Assembly: GCA_022790905.1 (NCBI GenBank)
Contig: JAAVYC010000025.1
Span: 1 to 5,076, forward strand
DNA from: Lachnospiraceae bacterium
Lineage (GTDB): Bacteria; Bacillota; Clostridia; Lachnospirales; Lachnospiraceae
DNA length: 5,076 nucleotides
Direction of reading: 5' to 3'
The position numbers were made by a program, and so were the translations under genes. The notes under the pieces were generated by a model. It ran no database searches. It saw nothing but the letters and a program-made list of their open reading frames with translations, and had not been told where the DNA came from. Shown piece by piece: positions 1-5,076 of this stretch (position 1 is the first letter of the stretch; every line of letters starts with the position of its first letter).

Positions 1-1
1 A

Positions 2-1963
2 TTAAAAAAGGCACTCCTAGATGCGGGAATCGGAAAAGATATCATGGGATCTTTTGACAATGGAATCTATCAGCCGATTTTTTCGATTATTGCAAAAAAT
101 GCTAATGAAAATCAAAAAGAAGAATTTGTCGGTATCGTAAAAAATGTATTCGAGGATACTGTGAAAAAGGGGTTGAATGAAAAGACGCTTTTAGCAGGGC
201 TCAACAGTATAGAGTTTCGTCTGCGCGAAGCGGATTTCGGGTCTTATCCAAAAGGACTGATGTATGGTCTTCAGTGTTTAGAGAGTTGGATCTATGACGA
301 AGAGCAGCCATTTTTACACGTTGAGGCGCTTGATACGATCGAGTTTTTGAAAAAGCAGGTGAAAACGGGATATTTTGAAAAACTCATACAAACATATTTT
401 TTAGACAATATGCATGTATCGGTAGTGATTACAAGGCCGGAAAAAGGACTCAATGCAAAAATAGAAAAAGAGCTGGAAGAAAAGTTAAAGACGTATCGAG
501 AGACGCTTAGCAAAGAGGAATTGCAGCAATTGATCGAGGATACGAGACATTTAGAAGAGTACCAGCAGGAGCCGTCCTCTAAAGAAGACTTGGAAAAGAT
601 TCCTCTTTTGAAAAGGGAGGATTTGGAGAAAGATATTCAGAAATTAGTCAATGAAGAGAAAGAAGTGGCCAAAATACCGGTACTGTATCACGATATTTTT
701 ACAAATGGTATCCAATATGTGGATTTTCTATTTGATATCAGCCATATACGAGAAGAGGAGCTTCCTTATGTTGGAATTTTAAAGGCAGTGCTCGGTTACG
801 TGGATACACAACAGTATGGGTATGCAGATTTATCGGATGAGATCAATCTGCATACCGGAGGAATTAACAGCAGTATTTTGATTACGGCAAATGTACAGGA
901 TCTAGACGATTGCAGTTTGAAATTTGAGATTCGCACAAAGTTTTTAAAAGAAAAGGTCACTACAACGATGAATCTGGTAAAAGAAATTCTCTGCCATTCC
1001 AAGCTAGAAGACGACAAAAGACTCTATGAGATTCTTGCGGAGAGCAAATCCAGATTACAGATGGCAATCGGGGGGATGGGGCATTCTGTATCCGCAATGC
1101 GGGCGATGTCGTATTTTTCTAAGACTGCGAAAATCAACGATTTGACAAATGGAATCGCGTTCTATAAAATTGTCGCAGAGTTAGAAGGACAGTTTGAAGA
1201 GAAAAAAGAGATGCTAAAAGATACTTTAAAGCGCCTTATGGAAAAAATCTTTGTCAGAGAACGCCTGATGTTGAATGTGACTTCCAAAGACGGTGTGAAT
1301 TTTATGGAGAGAGAATTGACAGATTTTTCGAAATCACTCTATCTGGAAAAAGATAAAGGTGAGAAACAGGCTTTCATTTGTGAGAAAAAAAATGAGGGAT
1401 TCTTAGACGCATCAAAGGTACAATATGTTGCTCGTGCCGGCAACTTTGTCCAAAAAGGATATTCTTATAAAGGAACATTGCGCATTTTAAAGGTGATGAT
1501 GGGATATGATTATCTCTGGCTGAATATTCGGGTAAGGGGCGGTGCCTACGGCTGTATGAGCGGATTTGGAAGGAATGGAGATTCCTATTTTGTCTCTTAC
1601 AGAGATCCGAATCTGCGGGCGACAAATGAAGTCTATGAAAAGATTCCTAAGTATTTAGAAGGCTTTTGGGCAGACGAGAGAGAGATGACAAAATATATTA
1701 TTGGAACGATCAGTGAGATGGATACGCCGCTGACTCCTTGTGCAAAGGGAAGGCGTTCTCTGATCTCTTATTTAGGTCACGTGAGCGAGGACGCTCTGAA
1801 AAAGGAGCGGGAGGAAGTTCTTTTGGCAAAAGCGGAAGATATCCGTGCGCTTGCGCCGATGATGGAAGCAATTTTAAGTGGACAAAATTTCTGTGTGATC
1901 GGAAACGAGGAAGCGCTTAGGGCAGAAAAAGATCTGTTCATGGAGTTAAAAGATTTGTATTGA
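2..1963 (+). CDS. Insulinase-family M16C metallopeptidase (PreP/Cym1-like), 5'-partial
   Basis: The reading frame is open from base 2, so the ATG at 44 is an internal methionine and the gene begins upstream of the window. The visible part is 653 residues. Family members are about 970 residues, so roughly the first third is missing, including the zinc-binding HXXEH motif expected there. What remains fits the M16C_assoc middle region, with a charged, probably coiled-coil helical stretch (about nt 440-680), followed by the C-terminal M16 half. A GGMGHSVSAMRAMSYF segment lies near nt 1070-1120. The signature RVRGGAYG at 1529-1552 supplies the Arg and Tyr that complete the active site from the C-terminal lobe in this family. 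Relatives are zinc oligopeptidases that enclose and cut unstructured peptides. The physiological substrate in bacteria is not clear. Era follows after 40 bases, so co-transcription is likely. Family assignment is confident; location and substrate cannot be judged without the N-terminus. Confidence 0.93.
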   Translation, partial: LKKALLDAGIGKDIMGSFDNGIYQPIFSIIAKNANENQKEEFVGIVKNVFEDTVKKGLNEKTLLAGLNSIEFRLREADFGSYPKGLMYGLQCLESWIYDEEQPFLHVEALDTIEFLKKQVKTGYFEKLIQTYFLDNMHVSVVITRPEKGLNAKIEKELEEKLKTYRETLSKEELQQLIEDTRHLEEYQQEPSSKEDLEKIPLLKREDLEKDIQKLVNEEKEVAKIPVLYHDIFTNGIQYVDFLFDISHIREEELPYVGILKAVLGYVDTQQYGYADLSDEINLHTGGINSSILITANVQDLDDCSLKFEIRTKFLKEKVTTTMNLVKEILCHSKLEDDKRLYEILAESKSRLQMAIGGMGHSVSAMRAMSYFSKTAKINDLTNGIAFYKIVAELEGQFEEKKEMLKDTLKRLMEKIFVRERLMLNVTSKDGVNFMERELTDFSKSLYLEKDKGEKQAFICEKKNEGFLDASKVQYVARAGNFVQKGYSYKGTLRILKVMMGYDYLWLNIRVRGGAYGCMSGFGRNGDSYFVSYRDPNLRATNEVYEKIPKYLEGFWADEREMTKYIIGTISEMDTPLTPCAKGRRSLISYLGHVSEDALKKEREEVLLAKAEDIRALAPMMEAILSGQNFCVIGNEEALRAEKDLFMELKDLY

Positions 1964-1972
1964 GAATTTGTG

Positions 1973-1999
1973 AAAAGAGGAGCAAAAGAGGAGAGGGAG
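1973..1999 (+). promoter_or_regulatory. Tandem purine-rich Shine-Dalgarno region of era
   Basis: The gap before era is almost pure purine. It contains two copies of AAAAGAGGAG (1973-1982 and 1984-1993) separated by one C, followed by AGGGAGA. The second copy places its AGGAG core 10 bases before the era ATG at 2004, and the following GAGGGAG is about 4 bases away. This fixes 2004 as the era start. The first copy is too far to serve that ATG directly, so it is either incidental or a ribosome standby site. That role is inference. Confidence 0.6.
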
Positions 2000-2003
2000 A
2001 AAC

Positions 2004-2912
2004 ATGAATGAGAATTTTAAATCGGGATTCGTAACGATTATTGGACGTCCAAATGTTGGAAAATCCACTCTAATGAATCATTTGATCGGGCAAAAGATTG
2101 CGATCATGTCAAAAAAGCCGCAGACCACGAGAAATCGAATTCAGACGGTATATACAGACAAGGATAAAGGGCAGATTGTCTTTTTGGACACTCCGGGCAT
2201 TCATAAGGCAAAAAATAAACTCGGAGAATATATGGTCAATGTGGCCGAAAAGACTTTGAATGAAGTAGACGTGGTGCTCTGGATTGTGGAACCGAGCAAT
2301 TTTATCGGGGCCGGAGAGCAGCATATTATTGAGAAATTAAATCGTATCACAACGCCAGTGATCTTAATTATCAATAAGATCGATACTGTGCAAAGAGAAA
2401 AAGTCCTGGAATATATTGACACTTACCGTAAAGTCTATGACTTTGCGGAGGTTGTGCCGTTATCTGCCCTTAGAGGACAGAATACGGATATTTTAATTGA
2501 CTTGATTTTTAAATATTTGTCGTATGGACCGCAATTTTACGATGAAGATACTATTACAGATCAACCAGAGCGTCAGATTGTGGCAGAGATTATTCGCGAA
2601 AAGGCACTTCACGCTTTAGACGAGGAAATTCCCCACGGCATTGCAGTCTCCATTGACAAGATGACAAAACGAAAAGGAAAGAATATCATAGATATCGATG
2701 CGACGATTGTCTGCGAAAAGGATTCCCATAAAGGTATTATTATTGGGAAAGGCGGAAATATGCTTAAAAAAATTGGAAGTAATGCGAGATTTGAGATAGA
2801 AAGGATGCTAGATGCAAAAGTGAATCTCCAAGTCTGGGTAAAGGTGAAAAAAGATTGGAGAGACAGCGACTTTTTGATGAAAAATTTTGGATACAGGAAA
2901 AATGAGATTTAG
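2004..2912 (+). CDS. era: GTPase Era, 30S ribosome assembly factor
   Basis: Complete at 302 residues, the usual Era length. The N-terminal GTPase domain shows G1 GRPNVGKST at residues 14-22, the G2 threonines in KKPQTTRNR near 41-42, G3 DTPG at 62-65, G4 NKID at 124-127, and a G5-like SAL at 154-156. The C-terminal KH RNA-binding domain carries GIIIGKGG at 244-251, the expected GxxG-type loop, and the protein ends shortly after the KH fold. In studied bacteria Era binds the 3' end of 16S rRNA near the anti-Shine-Dalgarno sequence and acts in late 30S maturation and cell-cycle control, in the cytoplasm and partly at the membrane. All motifs look intact, so it should be active. The start is set by the purine-rich ribosome binding site just upstream. 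In Bacillus era is preceded by cdd and followed by yqzL-recO. Here an M16C peptidase takes the upstream place. Confidence 0.99.
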   Translation: MNENFKSGFVTIIGRPNVGKSTLMNHLIGQKIAIMSKKPQTTRNRIQTVYTDKDKGQIVFLDTPGIHKAKNKLGEYMVNVAEKTLNEVDVVLWIVEPSNFIGAGEQHIIEKLNRITTPVILIINKIDTVQREKVLEYIDTYRKVYDFAEVVPLSALRGQNTDILIDLIFKYLSYGPQFYDEDTITDQPERQIVAEIIREKALHALDEEIPHGIAVSIDKMTKRKGKNIIDIDATIVCEKDSHKGIIIGKGGNMLKKIGSNARFEIERMLDAKVNLQVWVKVKKDWRDSDFLMKNFGYRKNEI

Positions 2913-2947
2913 CTGGTAATTTTTTTCTGGTATCAGGAAGAGACTTC

Positions 2948-3004
2948 ATGGAAATTCTAATCAAAAGACCAGTACAAGGTATGGATCCTCGCTGGCGCGG
3001 CTAA
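2948..3004 (+). CDS. Possible 18-residue leader peptide or small protein
   Basis: A short ORF, MEILIKRPVQGMDPRWRG, starts at an ATG preceded by AGGAAGAG (2935-2942) with a 5-base gap, a plausible ribosome binding site. It ends at a TAA that falls in the apical loop of the hairpin at 2988-3023. The peptide is basic and has no signal sequence or recognisable family. An ORF this short with a passable Shine-Dalgarno sequence can occur by chance, so coding status is uncertain. If translated, it could affect folding of the downstream hairpin and access to the yqzL-like start. Confidence 0.22.
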   Translation: MEILIKRPVQGMDPRWRG

Positions 3005-3023
3005 CCGGTTCATTGCCTGCGGG
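2988..3023 (+). other. GC-rich imperfect stem-loop upstream of yqzL-like gene
   Basis: CTCGC-T-GGC (2988-2996) can pair with GCC-T-GCGGG (3015-3023), giving eight pairs including one T-G wobble around a T-T mismatch. An inner CGG-CTAA-CCG mini-hairpin (2998-3007) sits inside. No T tract follows (the next bases are AATAGAGAAAAAG), so this is not an intrinsic terminator. It could be an RNA processing or stability element, or a translation-modulating structure, since the yqzL-like ribosome binding site starts 15 bases later. Pairing was judged by eye. Confidence 0.35.
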
Positions 3024-3051
3024 AATAGAGAAAAAGCAAGGGGGAATTTTC

Positions 3052-3234
3052 ATGGAAGAGGAAACCTGGAAACAATTTATGAGTACAGGAAAAGTCACAG
3101 ACTATCTGACCTATAAAATGATTCAGACGATGGCAGATAGTGAGCAGAAGGCAAGAGGTGCAGCGAGACATGGGGCAGAATCTGATTCTGATGGGGATGG
3201 TACTCTCAGCGATTCCCATGGGAGACTACGATAA
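3052..3234 (+). CDS. yqzL: YqzL-like small protein
   Basis: A 60-residue protein whose N-terminal half (ETWKQFMSTGKVTDYLTYK, residues 4-22) matches the remembered YqzL pattern of a Trp, a Phe, then TG, a YL pair and a Lys, as found in the small protein between era and recO in Bacillus and relatives. Its function is not established. The start at 3052 is chosen because AAGGGGGA (3038-3045) lies 6 bases upstream; the in-frame TTG at 3013 lacks such support. The tail from about residue 32 is rich in Gly, Ala, Asp and Ser and looks unstructured, and the last 21 codons overlap recO in another frame. Bacillus YqzL is somewhat shorter (under 50 residues), so the tail may be a lineage-specific extension with little function of its own. 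Position and N-terminal pattern agree; the tail is the uncertain part. Confidence 0.72.
   Translation: MEEETWKQFMSTGKVTDYLTYKMIQTMADSEQKARGAARHGAESDSDGDGTLSDSHGRLR
3154..3160 (+). promoter_or_regulatory. recO ribosome binding site inside yqzL-like gene
   Basis: AGAGGTG lies 9 bases before the ATG at 3170 and within the yqzL-like coding region. It decides the recO start. The upstream in-frame GTG at 3140 lacks a comparable site and would add ten residues (beginning VSRRQEVQRD) not expected in RecO. Ribosomes translating the yqzL-like gene pass through this site, so the two genes are probably translationally coupled. Confidence 0.65.
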
Positions 3235-3919
3235 GAGAATTACGTTACTCACGAGGGAAAGGGGAAAGATTACGGCATTTGCAAGAGGGGCGAGGCGACC
3301 GAATTCCCAGTTGCTTGCCGCGACCAATCCTTTTTCCTTCGGACAATTTGAACTGTACGAGGGCAGGAGTACATATAATGTAATGAGAGCAGATATCGCC
3401 AATTATTTTAGAGATTTGGCGCAGGATTTAGAAAAAGCCTATTATGGATTTTATTTTTTGGAGTTTGCCGATTATTATGCGGTGGAAAACGGAAATGAGA
3501 GAGAGCTCCTAAAACTCTTGTATCAGTCTCTGCGGGCTTTGGAAAGCGACGCTTACTTAAACCGACTGGTGCGCTGTATCTATGAGTTGAAAATTTTGAC
3601 CATCAACGGAGAATATCCCAATATATTTTCCTGCAGAAAGTGCGGGAGGGAAGAACTTTTAAAATGGTTTTCGGCAAAATATGCCGGGACATTATGTGAA
3701 GAGTGCGGGAGCCAGAGAGAAACAGTGGAATTAGATGCGTCTACGCTCTATACGATGCAGTATATTGTCACAGCAAAAATCGAAAAACTCTATACGTTTC
3801 AAGTTTCGGATCAGGTACTTGTGACGTTAGAAAACATCTTAAAATCTTATCTGGGATTTTGTATTGACCGGAAATTTAAGTCTCTGAAAGTACTTGAGGA
3901 GTTGAAATTTCAAATATAA
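3170..3919 (+). CDS. recO: DNA repair protein RecO
   Basis: 249 residues from the ATG at 3170, within the normal RecO range of about 240-255. The N-terminal OB fold begins with MVLSAIPMGDYDKR (residues 10-23), followed by LLTRERGKITAFARGARRPNS (26-46), split here as the classic RecO start. The helical C-terminal domain carries a four-cysteine zinc site: C155/C158 (SCRKC) and C176/C179 (LCEEC). RecO binds single-stranded DNA and SSB, anneals complementary strands, and with RecR loads RecA at gaps in the RecF pathway, in the cytoplasm. The gene overlaps the yqzL-like gene by 65 bases. Its last codons contain the -35 element of the promoter for the downstream lipoprotein gene. No damage to the reading frame is seen. 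The alternative starts are GTG 3140 and ATG 3191 or 3197; 3170 best fits the ribosome binding site and family length. Confidence 0.97.
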   Translation: MGQNLILMGMVLSAIPMGDYDKRITLLTRERGKITAFARGARRPNSQLLAATNPFSFGQFELYEGRSTYNVMRADIANYFRDLAQDLEKAYYGFYFLEFADYYAVENGNERELLKLLYQSLRALESDAYLNRLVRCIYELKILTINGEYPNIFSCRKCGREELLKWFSAKYAGTLCEECGSQRETVELDASTLYTMQYIVTAKIEKLYTFQVSDQVLVTLENILKSYLGFCIDRKFKSLKVLEELKFQI

Positions 3920-3930
3920 AAGAGTATAAT
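3902..3930 (+). promoter_or_regulatory. Predicted sigma-A type promoter for lipoprotein-glyRS
   Basis: A TTGAAA -35 hexamer (3902-3907) and a perfect TATAAT -10 hexamer (3925-3930) are separated by exactly 17 bases, close to the housekeeping consensus. The -35 lies in the final codons of recO and the -10 in the short gap after its stop. Transcription would begin near 3937, giving a leader of about 29 bases before the chosen lipoprotein start. It would uncouple the lipoprotein and glyRS genes from the era-recO transcript. Confidence 0.75.
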
Positions 3931-3965
3931 GGGATAAATTCGCTTATGAAAGGATGAGTAGGAAA

Positions 3966-4577
3966 ATGCGTGTGAAAAAACAGATTGGTGTCTGCTTAGC
4001 AGCATTGACAGTCATGTTAGTTATCGTCGGGTGTGGGACGAAAGAGGATCGAACAACCCTGCATATCAAAAGTGACGGAAAAGTTGTGGAGAATGTGACA
4101 GAAAAGTTCGACAAAGATTATTATGAGGAAAAAGAACTAAAAGATTTTGTGGACAAACAGGTTAAGAATTACATAGATGAGACTGGGAAAAAGAAAATCA
4201 AGGCCAGTGGATTTTCCGTAGACGAGGATAAAGCTTATATGACACTTAAATTTGAAGATAGCGAGGTTTATTCTGATTTCAATCAGGAAACGCTGTATAC
4301 GGGAAGTGTCGTACAGGCAGTGGCGGACGATTATGATTTGCCGGAACATTTTTATGCGGTGAAAGACGGAAAAGTGCAGAAGAAAGAGACGGATAAAGAT
4401 ATAGAGGAAAACGATGATTATAAAGTGGTCATAACGAGCGAGAGCGTTGATGTTGCCCTTCCGGGAAAGGCTGTGTTTGTCTCTAGGATGGATGTGAAAA
4501 TCAAAGACGAAAAGACCGTGTCGATTCAGAAGGAAAATGAGGATGACACATCATTGACGTATATTATTTATCAATAA
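3966..4577 (+). CDS. Uncharacterised lipoprotein
   Basis: 203 residues from the ATG at 3966. The N-terminus is a lipoprotein signal: basic MRVKKQ, a hydrophobic core (residues 7-21), and a lipobox ending VIVGC with the acceptor Cys at 23. The mature part starts CGTKEDR and should be attached to the outer face of the membrane. The remainder is very rich in Lys, Asp and Glu, with alternating hydrophobic stretches that suggest a mixed alpha/beta fold (for example TLHIKSDGKV at 31-40, YKVVITSESVDVALPGKAVFV within 152-172). No enzyme motif, transmembrane segment or repeat is visible. It resembles secreted Clostridia lipoproteins with no assigned role. An ATG at 3954 is in frame, but AAAGG directly touches it; 3966 has that site 11 to 12 bases upstream and gives a better signal peptide. 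It sits 19 bases before glyRS, so the two likely share a transcript. I cannot assign a function. Confidence 0.9.
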   Translation: MRVKKQIGVCLAALTVMLVIVGCGTKEDRTTLHIKSDGKVVENVTEKFDKDYYEEKELKDFVDKQVKNYIDETGKKKIKASGFSVDEDKAYMTLKFEDSEVYSDFNQETLYTGSVVQAVADDYDLPEHFYAVKDGKVQKKETDKDIEENDDYKVVITSESVDVALPGKAVFVSRMDVKIKDEKTVSIQKENEDDTSLTYIIYQ

Positions 4578-4579
4578 CG

Positions 4580-4588
4580 AAGGTGAGG
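4580..4588 (+). promoter_or_regulatory. Ribosome binding site of glycyl-tRNA synthetase gene
   Basis: AAGGTGAGG matches the anti-Shine-Dalgarno sequence well and lies 8 bases before the ATG at 4597. A GTG at 4594 is directly adjacent and in frame and could also initiate, with a difference of one residue. Confidence 0.7.
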
Positions 4589-4596
4589 AAAAAGTG

Positions 4597-5076
4597 ATGG
4601 AAAAGACAATGGACAAAATTGTTGCATTGGCAAAGGCGAGAGGATTTGTATATCCTGGTTCTGAAATTTATGGGGGATTGGCGAATACTTGGGATTATGG
4701 AAATCTCGGTGTGGAATTGAAGAATAATGTAAAACAGGCGTGGTGGCAGAAATTTGTACAGGAAAATCCGTATAACGTAGGCGTGGACTGTGCGATTCTG
4801 ATGAATCCTCAGACTTGGGTGGCTTCGGGTCATCTCGGCGGCTTTTCGGATCCTTTGATGGACTGTAAAGAGTGTCATGAGAGATTTCGTGCAGACAAAA
4901 TTATTGAGGATTTTGCCGAGGAAAACAAAATTGAGTTGGAGGAATCTGTAGATGGATGGTCACAGGAGGCGATGAAAGATTTTATTGAGGAACATAATAT
5001 TCCGTGTCCAACTTGTGGGAAACACAATTTTACAGATATCCGTCAGTTTAATCTGATGTTCAAAACCTTCCAGGGC
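4597..5076 (+). CDS. glyQS: Glycyl-tRNA synthetase, alpha2 type, 3'-partial
   Basis: The first 160 residues of a class II glycine-tRNA ligase, open to the window edge; the full protein is normally about 460 residues. The N-terminus has the family hallmark RGFVYPGSEIYGGLANTWDY (residues 15-34), then LGVELKNN, and SGHLGGFSDPLMDCKECH (77-94). C90/C93 and C137/C140 (PCPTCG) form two CxxC pairs, as in zinc-containing members. The enzyme charges tRNA-Gly with glycine using ATP in the cytoplasm. This is the single-chain homodimeric form, shared with eukaryotes and many Firmicutes, and not the two-gene alpha/beta (glyQ + glyS) form that follows recO in Bacillus relatives. Class II motif 3 and the anticodon-binding domain lie beyond the window. 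Only 19 bases separate it from the lipoprotein gene, so expression probably depends on the promoter near 3902-3930 or on read-through. Confidence 0.97.
   Translation, partial: MEKTMDKIVALAKARGFVYPGSEIYGGLANTWDYGNLGVELKNNVKQAWWQKFVQENPYNVGVDCAILMNPQTWVASGHLGGFSDPLMDCKECHERFRADKIIEDFAEENKIELEESVDGWSQEAMKDFIEEHNIPCPTCGKHNFTDIRQFNLMFKTFQG

Larger units (their letters stand above)
2913..3051 (+). other. Intergenic region between era and the yqzL-like gene
   Basis: This is the longest non-coding gap in the window (139 bases). It begins with a short direct repeat, CTGGTA at 2913-2918 and 2927-2932, flanking a seven-T run (2920-2926). Next come a possible 18-codon ORF (2948-3004) and a GC-rich imperfect hairpin (2988-3023). 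It ends with the yqzL-like ribosome binding site, AAGGGGGA at 3038-3045. The stretch from about 2985 to 3023 is clearly more GC-rich than the surrounding DNA. I see no convincing promoter, and no terminator with a strong GC stem followed by a T tract, so read-through from era is likely. Confidence 0.6.

Noticed and set aside
44..46. ATG as the start of the M16C gene
   Set aside because: The frame is open to base 2 with family-like sequence (KKALLDAGIGKDI) before it, so this is an internal Met of a gene that begins outside the window.
1374..1625. 83-codon open frame on the - strand
   Set aside because: It is antisense to the conserved RVRGGAYG region of the M16C peptidase and its translation is low-complexity basic sequence with no domain.
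1738..1920. 60-codon + strand frame within the M16C gene
   Set aside because: It is an out-of-frame reading of the C-terminal M16C domain, with no own ribosome binding site or family resemblance.
2897..2927. Possible terminator after era, GAAAAAT pairing with ATTTTTTTC
   Set aside because: The stem is almost all A-T with a 15-base loop and no GC core, so it is too weak to call.
3946..3956. ATGAAAGGATGA mini-ORF overlapping the lipoprotein leader
   Set aside because: Three codons with no ribosome binding site of its own; its bases are better read as the lipoprotein Shine-Dalgarno region.
4537..4565. Possible promoter for glyRS with TATATT at 4560-4565, or TTGACG at 4554-4559
   Set aside because: No matching -35 lies 17 bases before TATATT, and no -10 lies 17 bases after TTGACG.
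4564..4878. 104-codon open frame on the - strand
   Set aside because: It lies antisense to the well-supported glycyl-tRNA synthetase start, has no recognisable family pattern, and is explained as a shadow of that gene.
1..5076. Mobile elements, CRISPR arrays, tRNA or rRNA genes, defence systems
   Set aside because: No regularly spaced repeats, transposase-like frames, cloverleaf-like sequence or defence motifs were seen on either strand; the window is a compact housekeeping locus.

Overview
The window reads as a low-GC Gram-positive chromosome, most likely a member of Clostridia close to Lachnospiraceae. This rests on AT-rich, AAA/GAA-heavy coding, strong GGAGG-like ribosome binding sites, an M16C peptidase beside era, and the Firmicutes-typical order era - yqzL - recO - glycyl-tRNA synthetase. 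The assignment comes from remembered gene order and protein similarity; no search was run. All supported genes are on the + strand.

Layout: (1) 2-1963 is the C-terminal two thirds of an insulinase-like M16C (PreP/Cym1-type) metallopeptidase whose N-terminal catalytic part lies upstream of the window. (2) 2004-2912 is era, the 30S-assembly GTPase, complete. (3) 2913-3051 is a 139-base gap with a possible 18-codon ORF and a GC-rich imperfect hairpin. (4) 3052-3234 is a YqzL-like small protein gene that overlaps (5) recO, 3170-3919, complete, with a four-cysteine zinc site. (6) 3966-4577 encodes a lipoprotein of unknown function, preceded by a near-consensus housekeeping promoter (TTGAAA-17-TATAAT) that lies partly inside the recO end. 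(7) 4597-5076 is the start of an alpha2-type glycyl-tRNA synthetase that runs off the window.

The genes probably form one transcriptional run with a new promoter at about 3902-3930. The first part covers proteolysis, ribosome assembly and recombinational repair (M16C, era, yqzL, recO). The second part joins an envelope lipoprotein to translation (glyRS). The glyRS gene has no room for a T-box leader directly upstream. This is mostly an ordinary housekeeping locus, and I see no mobile element, CRISPR array, defence system or RNA gene. The points worth a second look are the yqzL/recO overlap, the small ORF and hairpin after era, the intragenic promoter, and the conserved-looking lipoprotein of unknown role.
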